From Usnea hakonensis (taxonomy: Eukaryota > Ascomycota > Lecanoromycetes > Lecanorales > Parmeliaceae): 64,000 bases of DNA. The translations under genes and the position numbers were made by a program. This document shows, piece after piece, positions 22,918-35,418 of the stretch. The notes below the pieces were generated by a model. It made no database searches, was not told the origin of the DNA, and saw nothing but the letters and a program-made list of their open reading frames with translations. The stretch's first letter is position 1; every line of letters begins with the position of its first letter. The stretch covers positions 1 to 64,000 of the forward strand of contig BLJB01000005.1 of assembly GCA_013423325.1 (NCBI GenBank). Reading direction: 5' to 3'.

Positions 22918-25900
22918 TCAACAAAGATATACAGGCACACCATACACAACAGGCGCCGCTCCGTTCAAATACCTCAATAAACAGGAACCTCGGCCTTCCA
23001 CGACGGCCTGATCCAAAGATGAGGAGCTAATTTCATCTCTATCCAGCTTCTCGGCACACTTGGCTCTCGCCTTGCCTTTCTGCTTTGCACCTTTCTTCAC
23101 CGGACTGCTCGACACGGGCAGCTGACGGCCCTGAAAAAGTCCCCACTTTTCCAACACGGTTTGGGAAAAGCGATCAATGTCTTTGTCCGTCACATCCCAG
23201 AGTGTCGCTAACATTGCAGGACATCCAGCCTGCATGTAGTTCATCGGCGTCCCATAGGGTTCAAACTCCCCGGCTTCCGTCAACGCTCCGCTGCTACAGC
23301 CCATTAAGAGAGCTACTGCACACTTATCCAATTTTTTAATGGTCCTAGATCGTATGTACTGCCCACCGCTGCCATGTCCGAAGTAAAGGAAGATGTCTTT
23401 GTTCTCCAAGCAAGTCTTCATTTCGGCCTCGGTAGGCTCTCGCTGAACGATACGTTCCCAGCCTGGAAGCTCCTGCAGTGGCTCTTCGAACATGCGTTGA
23501 GTAGCCGTCAGATCACCTCCTGGGTTGAGTATGGATGATCCGCTGTTCCTATTGAGGTAGATCCGGCCGTCGGCGCTCGTTGGACTCCGTCTTTGTTGCA
23601 TTATCCTATCCCTCAAACACTTGAGTGAAGGAAGTCGAGATACGGCGTGATCCTTGATACATGACAGTGATTCCCATGGGAAACAATGGAGGTTCTTGTC
23701 CAAAATGAGAATCGTATGCCTTTCCGACCCATTACTAAGCTCATTTTCAACAGCTTGGTGATAGTGTCGCACGGCATCAATGACATCGATCACCATCTAC
23801 AAGAAGTCAGCAGACACAATTGGAGTCTAGGAGTCGGAACGGCAGATTACTTACCGAGTCGAAATCAATTTCGTCATAGGCGTTACGTTCGCCATTGAAT
23901 TGCAGAATGTCGACTACGAAGTACAGAAGATCCATCAAAGGTTCATCCAAGTCATTGGTGTCGCTCGGACTTCCGAGACCAACAAAAAGCTCGAGCACGT
24001 GCGAGTCTAGCGCAACGCGGCTCGACTGGCCTCCCCGTCCTACTTTTTGTCGGGAGGGCAGATGCTTATCCAAGATGTTCTGCAGAGATTGCTGAAATCT
24101 TGACAGTAGGGTCGGGCTCTGTAGCGTGTGCGAGAAAATGGCTTTGAATCCGCCCAGCCAAATGGCTTCAATATTTGTAAGAAGATCCTTCAACCTGGCA
24201 TCAAGTGTAGCCCTTCCCTCCCACCATTCGGTCTTGGCTCCTTTGCGGGAAAAGTTCTGAGCGCTATGCGTCGAAGCATTCGCGAGAGTGATAATATCTT
24301 GCAATTCTGCTTTTCCTTGATCGTATCCGAAATTCTCATCCTGATCTGAGGAGTTTTGCCGATTCAGTGGAAGCCTTAGGATAAATGGTGTCTGACCGGA
24401 GCGTAATTTAGAAATGAGGATCTCATCGCGCTCCTGACTCAGTGTCATGGATACAACATTCCAATTCTGGGGTATAATGTCGATATATTCGGCTTGAAAA
24501 TTAGAAATATCCATTCTGTTATGCGATGTCTGGACACTTTCTTGACGCTCTATAGCATCAGTCTTTGGCCAGTCATGCGTGTTTTTTCCGTTAGGCATGT
24601 CACACTCCACCTGGATGGCCAAAGATTCCCTGGTCACTGAAAGTATCCTCCCCACCTCTATGAGCTCAGGTCAGTCTGAAAACATTTATGTAACTGCTTT
24701 GATGACTCACCCAAAAAGTATGAAAGGACACCAGGTGAGATGAAAGTCCTTGAATTTGCCGATGAAACAGTGGATAGTACCATGAGCACTTTGCCAAGCA
24801 CATCAGATACTTCATGCATAATGGCTGTAGAAGAGGAGGTCATTGCTAATCCGAAAACACCGCTTATCTGGTCTTGTGCAAGACGAAGGAGTTTCAGTTG
24901 ATCCTTGGCTAAGGACAGACTTCTAGGCCTGTTCTTTTTCGCAGACGCTTTGGCTGTGGCAGCTTTTGAAGATGTAACATTTTGATTCTTTGGAGGACTG
25001 CTAGATTTGTTTTGCTTGTCCTGCCTGTCTCCGTGACAGGTTCTGATTGCTGGACACGAGATACTTGACTCCGGTATCACGCAGAAGACAGGGTCACTGG
25101 TGAACTGCTCCAGTCCTTGGCGAAAGCGTATTCGTGATGCAAGTAGAGCTTGCGGTACTAGGTCCTGCTGGTCACAAAGACCGGCACACGTGTCATCCAG
25201 CAGTGCAGCGGCTGCTTCGAGACTACCTTCGGAAATTTTGGCATTAATGCGCCATCTATTGAACTCGCCCATCAAACGGTGCAGAGCAAGAACATCGACT
25301 GCACGAGCTTCGCTCGGTGGCGGTTTTGAAGAGTCACATTGTGACACCGACTTATTCTTGGGCTTTTTGAGGATAGGCTGCCGTTGTCTACTTTGCAGTG
25401 GTCGTTCGGGTTTAGGTTCTTGGAGCGTTAGGGCACCCATATCAATCTCCAAAGTTGCTGCTGTTGACCTCGTATGGACTAACATCTCTACGAAGCGTTT
25501 TGCCACCAGATTCTGTATTGTGGTTTCAGCGACGCCAATAGCACATTCTCCAGCCTTCCAGTCGCCCTGTTTTGTATAATGAGTGGCCAAAAATAGCTGC
25601 AAAGACGCGTAGTGACGATCGCGCGGAAGTCCAGAGGCCAGATCTTCTGCTTGCTGTACCTGCAATACACCCTCATCAACCCCTCCACTACGGATCGAGT
25701 AATTCCCAAGGAGCGCAGTGATTTGACTGTCGAGAGATGCAGCCTCAACGGCTTTTGCAATCCTCTGCCCCTGCTGGAGGTAATATCGCACTTCCGGGTA
25801 AAGCCCATAATAGGAGAAGAGCAGGGACAGATGACTGAGACCGCGGACTATTCGAGGAACGAGTGTCCAGAATGCGACACCAAAAAGCATCGAATGAGGT

Positions 25901-28900
25901 GTTGATGTATTTCCAGTAGAAGCAGATATCGACAGCTCTGACATGCCATCCACTAGAGGATCATTCTCGCTTTCAATTGGCCCATTCCGTATTGCTCCGT
26001 CGACTCTGCTCTGGCTCCGTTCTAGGATCGCCCATGAGCGGTGACAATTTTTCACACATAAGCGGGCCAGAAAGAGCGCCGTCGATGGTTGACCTTCTGC
26101 AGCCGCCAATAATGAATGAACACGGTATGCTTCCGCAACTGTTTGAGACAGATCGCTCCAATCTTTGGATCTCCATTTTCCAGGTTTCTCCGTATAGGCG
26201 CCACCATCGAATAGCTCTCGGGCTTGCATCAGACTCTCCTTGCTGCTCGACATTAGCTAAATTTGCATCTAGAGCGCAGAGATTTATACCAGATCTTCAG
26301 ATTTCCAGTGACGAGTGCGTACTCGGCGTATGATAGATGCCAATTCAGCTTGACCTTAGCGGATACATCCGATGTTTCCAAATATCTTTGCGCTTTGTGA
26401 AGGATAGAGCCAGCAAGACCGGAGTAGCCAAGTCTCACGTGTTGCAGCCCCAATTCCGATAATTTTGAGACTAACGCTGAGCGTTGAACAGATAATGCAG
26501 CCTCATGAATCACAACCGCGACGTTCAAGACTGTCACTCTGTACAACTCTAGTCCCTGCATGTCCAGGTACTCGCCCAACATCTCAAGCTGTATCAGCCA
26601 CTCTGCAATATCATATACTTGTGATTGGAGTGAACCCCAATCAATGTTTCCGTGGACCAATTTTGACCACGACTTTATGACGGACTCCAGGTTCTCGACA
26701 TAGGGCTTCTTTTGACGCATAGTAATGAGAAGGCGCCGACATTGGTCGAGGTGCGGTGAGAATCTCAGTAATCCTGTATCGAAATGAGCGCTCGCTGCGG
26801 CTTCCTTGGGTTCTTCGAGCAACTGATCTTTAAGAACATCTTCGAACGCTCCAGGTGCGGTCAAAAGCGAACGTAGCAAACGAACAATGACTCTGAGACG
26901 CCGCACCGGGAAATTATCTTGCTCGTACGTGGAGAGCAACAAAGTCCCAGCATCGTTCAAAGCCCCGTAAGCTGTCCGCGTCGGAGCCTGGACGTCCAGG
27001 GTTGATAGGAGGAAAACAAGTTGATGCTCAAGCAAGACGCCACGTTCACTTGCAGAGAGCCCGGTCGCGTCGTAGAATGGCTGCTGTTGAGATCCTTGAT
27101 CGATAGCTTTCAACGCCACTCTAGGATAAGCAGATAATTTCCGAGAAAGAGGTTGTAGCTCGCTGTCTAGCTCTAGTGCATATGGCATTGATTGGGTAGC
27201 CGCAGCCTCCATGGCCCTACGAAGCAGACCGGAATCAAGTTCAACCTGAAGTGCTTCTTCGTACGAGTCTGCAGCTTTCTTGTAATCTCGCATATCCTCG
27301 CAGAGCTGTCCAAACTTTTCGAGCTTCGACGGGAGAGATCCTGCAACCTTTTCGCAAAGGGGACGGTCTCGGATAAGCTCGATTGACCTTCGAAGACATT
27401 CTCTGCAGGATTTTGCATCCACTGCTCCCCGCTTTAGACACAAATAACGGTACCAGTAAGCGTTGGAGATCGACACAAAGGGCGAAACATGGTTCGCCTC
27501 GCCAAAAGCCTGATGTTCATTTGTGTCAGAATCTGCCATGCTCGAAGCAAGTCGAAAGCAGTCTTGGAGTCCAATATCTAGAGATTTCCAGATTTCGGCT
27601 TCCGAATCAGCAGACAGCCGAGCCGTTGCTACGACTGATTCGATGATAGGGGTTGCAAACCGTGCCGCTAGTCTCATCCGCTGAACACGGCGCACTCTTG
27701 TCTTCTCATGCCCTCCCGGGCCATTACCACTTCCGACATAACGGATTAAGAACCTAGCACACAATAACACTATGTTTGAACACTCCAGAACGAGAGAAGT
27801 CTGAACTCTTGTGTCTTTGGCTTTCGAGGACTTGTGGCTATCCTGGAAAACAGAGAACGCGGACCTTCTGAGGCTAGCAACGGCCAAAAGGAGCTCGTCT
27901 AATTCCGCGGATTGACCCTGTAGGTCGCCCTCAAGGCTTCTGGCGGTATCTTTCAATAGGGTAACGAGCTTTTCGCTGGGGTCAGGATCCACTGATCGAA
28001 GTTCAAGGCTGGCCAGTCGGCAACTGAAGGTGCACAATTGTGTCCGTGACAATGCACTTTCGGGAGCGCGTTCTTGTGCCAAAGTAAGCCAATAAATAGC
28101 TTGGGAATATCGCGAACTCTCTTGGGCTAATTCTGCCAGCACTTGATAGGTCGAAACCAAGACACTCTCTTGAAATCCTTTCACGTTTTGAATACATTCT
28201 TTAATGATTTCAACGGCCCCTTTTGCACTATCATACTTCGTTGCTTTAGTCGACTTTGAGCGACGACTGTAGTTTGCTAGACACCGACAAAAAGGGTCCA
28301 CAATTTCTTTGGCGATGTTACCTTGGTGGTCCAAGATCTCCCACCACGTTGACCGTACCCGGAAAGCCAAAACCTGAATATGTAAAGCAGTGTCGGGAGA
28401 CAGACAATTAGCAGGCACAAGGGATATGTCATCTTCTGCAGTATTGACTAAAGGGCACAACGCTGTAAGTGCTTGAGTAAGAGACTCTAGTTGTCGGGCA
28501 ACTCTTGCTTGGGATTCGGGCACATCTGATTCGAATTGTTGCCGGATGAGGTTGACTGGGGAAGATGGTGCGGAGAATTGTAGAAGCTGGAGTGCCGCTT
28601 CTGTAGAGTGGGCGTCTTTTCTTAGAGCGAGAACCTTTAACACCTGTAACTGCGCCGTGATAATTAGAGTTAAAAGCTGTCCTTTAGCATTAGTCTTCCG
28701 GAACCTCAGCATCTCAGCCAGCGTCTCAGTCCTGGTATCAGGTTTCTCTTCCTCTTTCCACAATCCTGCAGAACTAACAGCATCGTGATTAGTTGGCTCA
28801 GCTTTGGAGGTCTCGAGCCGCCTCTTAAGGATACGAAGTTCTCGCAAAGCGATGTCATCAAAGCCTAAAGCCAACATTTTACCAATTAAGGCAGACATAC

Positions 28901-29561
28901 CACTCTCTAATTGCAAGTACGGCAGGGCAGTCAAAGAATCCTTCTGGCATTGAAGAGTGCGAAGGGTGGCGAATGCAATGCGCGCGCACTCTGCCTGAGC
29001 TCTTAAACCATCCATTGTTTGCTTCACTGTAGCTGTGGACGATGAGCGTCGAGAACGATCTAGCTTACCGGGCGAATTGGCCAGTCGATTGATGCACAGC
29101 GGCTGTAAAGGCGTCTGGCTTCGCGATTCGAGTCCATTGGAGAAGGACGAATTGGATGAGGATCTTGCAAGCGCTTTTCTGTTCACCTGAATAACCTTTG
29201 TATTTGGTGGGTCTTTGATGGCGTTGGTGAGAGACTTCAAAGTTGCATTCACAACCTCAGTTGCAAGAACTTGGTTAATCTGCGACTGTACCTGATCAGG
29301 CCGTTCTCCTGGAACTTCGAGAACAGTGACTGCAGGGCGTTTCGAGGCCCTCGCCGCTGGAACTTTCACTGGTCGAGCTGAGGATCCTCTCCCTTTTGGC
29401 TGCGGAGCCTTGGACGATGATTTCCCATGTTGGAGAAGAGGGTTTAGTGTAGGCGCAAGGTAAGACCGCAACGATTCTACTGTTGCAGAAGTACATGCTG
29501 TTGGTGAAGCTACTGCACGTTGGATATTTGTTGCCCGTGCGGGCAGCTCCTGTCTGGTCAT
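22918..29561 (-). CDS. bimB: Separase (peptidase C50)
   Basis: Separase cleaves the cohesin kleisin Scc1/Rad21 at anaphase onset. Four exons (29561-26290, 26242-24711, 24657-23855, 23796-22918) give 2,161 residues, the normal size for fungal separases. The long N-terminal ~1,700 residues are helical and TPR-like. The caspase-like catalytic domain is at the C-terminus, with the catalytic His in DIFLYFGHGSGGQYI and the catalytic Cys in ALLMGCSSGAL. A conserved run LWDVTDKDIDRFS follows. Intron 1 (26243-26289) uses the branch ctaat and acceptor gagCAG. A nearer ATG at 26253 lies inside this intron and is not a start. Basic Ser/Lys-rich stretches at residues 45-70 may carry nuclear localisation or regulatory sites. 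The start at 29561 is the first Met of the open frame. Confidence 0.95.
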
Positions 29562-29828
29562 CGTAAATCTGCGTCCATGTATTCTAGCATGTAGCGATCC
29601 TGTGGGAATGCGCGGGCCATATTCATACTCGAAGATGCTGCATAGCGATGTTGTAGAAGCTGTACTCTATTGACTTTGACGAAAGGTCGAAAAGAGTAAA
29701 CAATGCGGCAATTAAGCTTTCGGGAAGGTCGCGCTTCCCGGTCCAAGCTAAAAATTCACTTGGAGAAATTGAAGTCCAAAAGTCTGGCTCGGAGCTCATC
29801 ATTGAGCTTTAGTCTTTTGAAGGCTACA
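29562..29828. promoter_or_regulatory. Compact divergent promoter, separase/DUF5321-like gene
   Basis: Only 267 bp separate the two start codons, so both promoters must overlap here. Short frames run through it on both strands but have no protein similarity that I recognise. Confidence 0.55.
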
Positions 29829-30549
29829 ATGTCTACTACATTGGCTCGCCAGTGTCTAATTGCCGTCTATAAATTGTCGCTTCGTTCTTCACCATGCCAT
29901 TTGACGCGCCCAGTCTATCCTTTCAACCTTCACGACCGCCGAACATATGCCAGTTCTACAGAAAATTTACCACGTGTCGCGCAACCCTCGGTCTGGCATT
30001 CAATCGTTCCAAAGGCGTTCCGTAGCCCGCGAAACTCGCAGGTACCGGCCAAGCATCAGCGTGGGAAAGAGTGGAATCCCGCAACATTCTTCATCTGCAT
30101 TTTCCTCCTCATCGGGTCAAACGCTATTCAAATGCTCACACTGAAGAATGAGTACTCAACTTTTAGCCGCAAGGCTGATTCCAAGATAAAGCTTTTGAAA
30201 GAAGTTTTCGACAGAGTGCAGCGCGGGGAGGATGTGGATGTTGAGAAAATTTTGGGCACTGGAAACGAGGAGCGGGAGCAAGAATGGAGAGATGGTAAGA
30301 GGCTATCGCAATTGTCTTTGATGAATACGTGAAGCTCATGCTAGAGTATCAGTAATACAAGACATCGAAGAAGAAAGCCAGCAGTGGCATTCCAAGAACC
30401 GCAGACCGGAGAAACGGAGGCGGCAGGAAGAGCAGAACGCTGAAGCGGATAGCAAGAAGGTCGCTGAACAAGGGACTGCAAGCGAAAGGGATGCAGGAGA
30501 TTCCCAATCCCCATCCAGCGGCGCTAAGAGATCACCTGGTTTCTATTGA
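29829..30549 (+). CDS. Mitochondrial-type single-pass membrane protein (DUF5321-like)
   Basis: Two exons (29829-30294, 30353-30549) give 220 residues. The N-terminus is basic and hydroxylated without acids, as expected of a mitochondrial presequence. It is followed by one membrane segment, TFFICIFLLIGSNAIQMLTL, a coiled coil (EYSTFSRKADSKIKLLKEVF), and a charged tail after VQRGEDVDVEKILGTG. I recognise this arrangement from a conserved, uncharacterised fungal family (DUF5321, recalled from memory). The splice joins EWRD to VIQDIEEE in frame. The role is unknown; an inner-membrane location is inferred. An upstream in-frame start codon at 29703 was rejected because the presequence-like stretch begins at 29829. 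Confidence 0.8.
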
Positions 30550-31261
30550 GCGCACCGAAAGAGCATATGTGGCGTACTCAGTGCCTACGGCTCCGGCCTT
30601 GCACAATATCCGACTGCCTGGGTTATCACAAGTCGATCAACTTTTGTACCGACTCTATATCCTGGAAGTCAACTCGGTATGTGCTAGACTATCATGATAT
30701 TTTTCGGTTCTGGCCATCGCTGATTTATTGTAGAGATAAACGAGATTTCGAACGAGCAAACAAGATCCATTACGGGATTTGGCTTTGACTTACCAGAATA
30801 CTGCCGATACTTTGCTCACACCTACCTTCAAAATCGAGAACATCGCGGATTCTGCTCATAACACATAACACCCAGTCACGCGGGTAAGACCAGAAGAGAA
30901 TAATGGACTGGCGGAGGCAATTGGCCAACAAAGCAGTTGATTGTAGCACTAAATTGGATAATTAGATGATCAGAACTCGGCGTAGTTAAGAATATCCTGT
31001 GCAGATATCGTGATACGCTTAGATGCTGGAGCAGGTAGTTGAAAGTAAAGTAGTACCCTCTCTAGAAACAGCGACAGGCGTAGCTGGGCAAAGCTGAGAA
31101 CCTATGGAGATTCATCGTGTCCTGACCCGGCACTTTGAGTATAAAACTCTGTCTGCAACAGTGCACGACTGGGTATAAAGCCTCCCCCACACCAAACGCA
31201 AGACCCGGAGACCAATCAGTCTACAAGCCTCCACCCACGTCTAAAAACCCTCCCATCCCAA
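30550..31261. other. Intergenic
   Basis: The stretch holds the converging 3' ends of the DUF5321-like gene and of bL31m. Short plus-strand frames at 30491-30788 show no recognisable domain and read as untranslated sequence. Confidence 0.45.
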
Positions 31262-31753
31262 TCACCTCTGCCCCCCCTTCCCCTTCCCACTCCTCTCCTT
31301 CCCCTCCCTCACCCCCGCAGCCTCCCCAAACCCACTAATCAAATCCATCAGGTTATCCTCCTCGCCCTCATCCCCATCCCCATCCCCATCCCCCCCCTCA
31401 ACCCCCTCCCTCCCATCCACCCTATCCCTCTCCTCCAACCTCCCCGCATCCCACCCCCTCCCAAACTTATCCCTAAAAGCCCTCAACTTCCCCGCCTCAT
31501 CGGCCTCTATATTCAACACTTTCTCATTCGAAGGGTTCCACAGCAGCGTGTTGCGCGTGTCTTTTGAAGACTTGTAGACGGGGGCGGGGGAAGTGGTGCG
31601 GTGGGTGTAGGTGCTGCCGTCGGAGAGGGTGACTAGTTGGGTGAAGGTGTAGGGGCGTTTGGGGCGGCGGAGAAGGGTGGCGTGGCGGAGTTGGATTAGG
31701 GGGAGGGAGGGGGGAGTGAGGTGGGCGCGGTGGAGGGGGGGGAGGAGGGACAT
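31262..31753 (-). CDS. MRPL36: Mitochondrial large-subunit ribosomal protein bL31m
   Basis: This single-exon gene of 163 codons encodes a component of the mitochondrial 54S subunit. A presequence (MSLLPPLHRAHLTPPSLPLI, then LRHATLLRRPKR) precedes the bL31 core: YTFTQLVTLSDGSTYTHRTT, then SSKDTRNTLLWNP and AGKLRAFRDKFGRGW. The C-terminal 60 residues are a low-complexity acidic Gly/Asp/Glu tract and a basic end. That tract comes from an extreme purine-rich coding strand (window strand nearly all C/T from 31262 to 31500). The 5' half of the coding strand is the opposite, pyrimidine-rich. The symbol is that of the yeast orthologue. Confidence 0.88.
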   Translation of the reverse strand: MSLLPPLHRAHLTPPSLPLIQLRHATLLRRPKRPYTFTQLVTLSDGSTYTHRTTSPAPVYKSSKDTRNTLLWNPSNEKVLNIEADEAGKLRAFRDKFGRGWDAGRLEERDRVDGREGVEGGDGDGDGDEGEEDNLMDLISGFGEAAGVREGKERSGKGKGGQR

Positions 31754-32838
31754 GGTGTTCGTCCTTGATTTGTGGTTTCTTGAAGGTGTGGTGGGTTGTG
31801 GGTGAGGTTGGGATTTGTGGAGAGATTATGCGGAGACTATTTTAGACTGACAGATCATTTTCCGTCGGTACCAACCACAACATCATTTCTACCACTAGCA
31901 ACTCTCCAAGTCCCTAATTCCCCCTTTCCCCAACAACATATCCCATTCGTGCACTTGCTACCATCCCCAGACCCTCAAGTTCATCGCCCCTCCCAAGCCT
32001 CCCGGGGATACCCTACAAGTGAACGTTCCCTTCGCCTTCTGCCTCGATCTCCCCAACCCGAAGCATCTGAACCCAAAGCTTCTCATCAATTTTCGTACAA
32101 GCTACGGTTTATGCTCTTGGAAGATTGCATTAATAGAAAGTGCTTGTGCACCCTATTGCTATACATTAAAACCCTCCAGCATTTGAGGGAAGGTTTCCAA
32201 TACATCCTCCGGGAAAGAAAGACAACTAACCACTCCACCAATCGATCAGCGCCATTAGGAATCGAACCTAATCTGAGTTAAGAAGCCAACTCGACACCGG
32301 GGACGACTTCGCCGTCAAGGTTTCTAAAATTCAGTGCACGCAAAGAGCGTAGGAGCAAGTGTACAGATGAAGGGTGTCCCAAAAGAACACAAGATTCTGA
32401 TCCTCCACGAGTGACGCGCTCTACAGACAGCAAGATATACATACAAGCTTTGAAGCTCTCCGGCCCCGAAATCGTTCTTCGAGTTCTCACAAAGTGCCCG
32501 AGGTCCCCGTTTGTCGGATTGGATGATTTATTGGGCACAGAAGCTGGACAAGGAAAAAGAACCAATTATACTATTGTACCAGCACCATTAGGAATTGAAA
32601 TCAATACCGGTGATATACTACTCGGACATAATGGGGGAGGGGTGTCAATGTATCAAAATAGAGTGTATATGTGTTTGAATCCCGAAATCATCGTTATTCT
32701 CCCAAGGACGCCCGAATGGATGTTTTGGTACTCGTACCTCAACTGTCAGGCTTGACTGAAAGCAAGACCACACCACATTCCCGGCCAGCAGACAACCATC
32801 GGATTCCATAGTCCACTAATCGATATACAATTTCCGCC
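31754..32838. other. Intergenic
   Basis: No gene is supported. Frames at 31796-32281 and 32411-32755 (plus) and 32278-32565 (minus) have no recognisable domains. A perfect Pol III B-box-like sequence on minus at 32251-32261 is not part of a foldable tRNA (see rejected items). Confidence 0.4.
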
Positions 32839-34818
32839 CTAACGACCTCCATCGACCTCCCCCTTGCCCAGGACAACATCAACAACAGCGCCTTTCCCTC
32901 CTTTTACCACATTGATGGCTTGCGTAATCACAGAGTCCACATCCCCTATTCTCTCTACCCTGCCCTTCCAAATCCTTCCCCTCCCCGCCGCCTCTGCCAC
33001 AGCCCCGTAATCAGGCGGCATATCTCCAAATCCGATGCCCAACTCTTCCTTTGTCGATCGCTGCGCAGGTCCCTCCGCATTGACCAGCTTTGCGCTGTGC
33101 CGCGGCGCAGCCCATCCCCCATTATTGAGGACGATAGTCAGCGTGGGTAAGGAGTAACGCGCAGAGATCCAATACACGGTCGTCGGCAGGGAGAAGACGA
33201 AAGAGCCATCACCCGTGATATTGCACACAAACGCGTTCTTCTTGGGCGTAAAATGGTCAGCTGCAAGCTTGATGCCGAGCGCCGCACCACAACTCCAGCC
33301 CAGCCCTCCTGCGCCTTTGGTGAACCAGGTGCCTGGAAGCGAGGGCTGGAGCTGCTCCGTCATGCGCACGTGGTTAGTAACCGCCTCGGTGACGTAGATG
33401 GTTTCAGCGGGGAGTATGGCACGTAAGCGAGCACTAAGATAAGATATGTTGACTGAAGCGTCGGCACTGCCTGGTGGAGGGGTGGCTTTGGCAGCGACGG
33501 TGCTGAGGGCTTTGGAATGAGACTGGACGAGTGCATCCCAACGAGCGGTGTAAGTGGGGGAGGAGAGAGCCTCGATGTGTTCTGGTGAAGAGGAGAAATA
33601 GACGTTCATTTGACGGAGCGCCGCCAGGCTATCTGCCCGATAGCGAGCCGTAGCCGGTATGTAAAACAGAGACATTTGTGCTTTCAAAGGATCTATGTCA
33701 ATGTGGAATATCCGCGCATCGGAGCGTGGTTTGTGCTGGGTCGGCATCCAGGGCACGTCGCAGTCGAGAACAACAATACAATCCGCGGCCTCGAGAAATT
33801 TGGCGGAACCTGTGGTAGGACTGATACAAGCAGGGTGATTGAATGGGAAGGAGAGCTCGGTTGTTCCGGCATCGTACACTCGTAGGCCTTTGACTCGATC
33901 CGCCAATCGGACAAGCTCAATTACAGATTCTTGGTGCCGCCCAGTGAAGCCGACAACGATCAGAGGACTTTCTGCCTGGATGAGTGCCTTCGCTATCTCA
34001 GTGACTGCTGTGCCTGGTAGTGAGCCATTGGTGACTGGTGCCCATTGCTCTTGTACGAGGGCATATGGCTCAAGCTCTTGTTCCATGACCTCTCTAGCCC
34101 CCATCAGGTACACAGGCCCTTTCGGGTCGCTCATGGCGAACTGCAAGGCTCGATTGACAAGCTGTTTGACATTCTTTCCTGTCTTTATCTCTGCGGTGTA
34201 CCGACAATACTGTGATACGATAGCCTTCTGATCTGGCACGTCTTGTAACCAGTGAATGAATTCGGTCCTCGAGCCCCGTATCTCACCGTCAAGTGTATAA
34301 GGTGATAAGCCGGCGAAGATCAAAACGGGCACTCGTCCGCACGACGCGTTGTGTATTGCAGGCCCAAGCGCCTGTGTACCCACGTCTACGTGTACAATCA
34401 CAGCTTGTGGCTTGCCGGTAAGGCGGGCCATACCATCCGCCATCGACAAAGCCACCATCTCGGAATGATCGTCAGCGAGTCAGTCATGTCTTGGTGTTTT
34501 CAAGCTGTCCTACCTCGTGCGGACAGGTGATGATGGTCGGAAAGCGGCCATTGGGCTCCTTGCTGTTCTGAGCAATGGCATCGAGAATGCTAGGATGATC
34601 GGAGCCGAGATTGACAAAACAATGTGTGACTCCAGCCTACAATCAATGATTATGAACATTAGTGCATGAACCTCTCGAATTTTGCTTTTCACGTGATTCA
34701 GGCAAGACAAGACCACGCACATCCCATAGCGCTTCGAAAAAAGCGGTTGAAGTGGTGTATTTCCTGTGGTCGACATGAGCTTTGCGCTTGCAAGAACGCC
34801 CAACAGAAGCTCATACAT
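32839..34818 (-). CDS. ThDP-dependent enzyme, acetolactate-synthase-like
   Basis: The family (ALS/benzoylformate decarboxylase/oxalyl-CoA type) performs C-C bond making or breaking on 2-keto acids with thiamine diphosphate. Secure exons are 34763-34721 (FFEALWD), 34636-34514 (AGVTHCFVNLGSDHPSILDA) and 34458-32839. The activating Glu of the cofactor is in TIITCPHE at the end of the second. The central FAD/Rossmann-like domain covers about residues 200-340. The ThDP-binding motif GDGSF...LNNGGW is near residue 480. Exon 3 alone gives 539 residues, and the whole is about 600. The first exon is unresolved: the frame of 34763 has no upstream ATG before a stop. A start at 34818 with a 41-bp intron and a weak GT donor would give MYELL-KYTTS. 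There is no presequence, so it is probably not the mitochondrial biosynthetic ALS. It lies head to head with an MFS transporter. Confidence 0.85.
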
Positions 34819-35418
34819 TTTCCGGTAAATTGTATGGTTAAAAGTATCTACTTTTTCCGATTCTCTTGAATTGGGTCGACGCAGAACAGAATCACCACAG
34901 AATACTACTAAAGTATCAAAGACTGGTCTCAAAGATAGAGATGTTGTCAACGGGGTCCAAGTCAAGGACGATCGCTACCCAAAATCAAGAAGCTCCTCCC
35001 ACATTTTCAGTCCTTTGATCAAGATTGTTGCAGGCTAAGTCGCTTGGTCTTGGCGCTTCACAGGCTAGATTCGGCTCCAACCCAAGTGCGTGCTTGAAAG
35101 ACTAAGTGCACGGCGAGCCGCAAGCGACCTCTGGAGTCTTGGAGCCGAGATACTTCTGTTTCCAGTTGTGGGAAGGATAGAAAACGGGTACAGCTGAATC
35201 CCTGAGCCTTCACCGCTGTTTGTTGATATCTCGAGCGATGACGTCAATTGTACACCGGTGAGAACGCGAAGGATGGACTAACCGCCAGCGAGACGCCACC
35301 TCGTCACTTTATTGTGAGCATCGAGTTTTGAAGAGAATTATATTTCACTTTAATTGTTTGTTAAGACATCTGACCCTTCGAAGAGTTTCCCAAGTGACCC
35401 GAGTAAGATCAATTTGAG
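34819..35418. promoter_or_regulatory. Divergent region ThDP enzyme/MFS transporter
   Basis: About 600 bp between the two starts. A palindromic or zinc-cluster operator is not obvious. A frame at 34510-34965 on minus covers part of it but has no domain beyond the enzyme exon it overlaps. Confidence 0.45.

Noticed and set aside
26243..26289. Separate gene starting at the ATG at 26253
   Set aside because: The ATG lies inside a 47-bp intron of separase. Joining at 26290/26242 gives one continuous protein of normal family length.
29558..29746. N-terminal extension of separase on minus
   Set aside because: The frame has no similarity that I recognise and would fill the whole divergent promoter. 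The ATG at 29561 gives a normal start.
32248..32320. tRNA gene or SINE on the minus strand, suggested by an exact ggttcgattcc B box
   Set aside because: A T-arm folds (5 bp), but the 7-nt 3' acceptor sequence finds no partner upstream, the anticodon arm has an 8-nt loop and no convincing A box is present.
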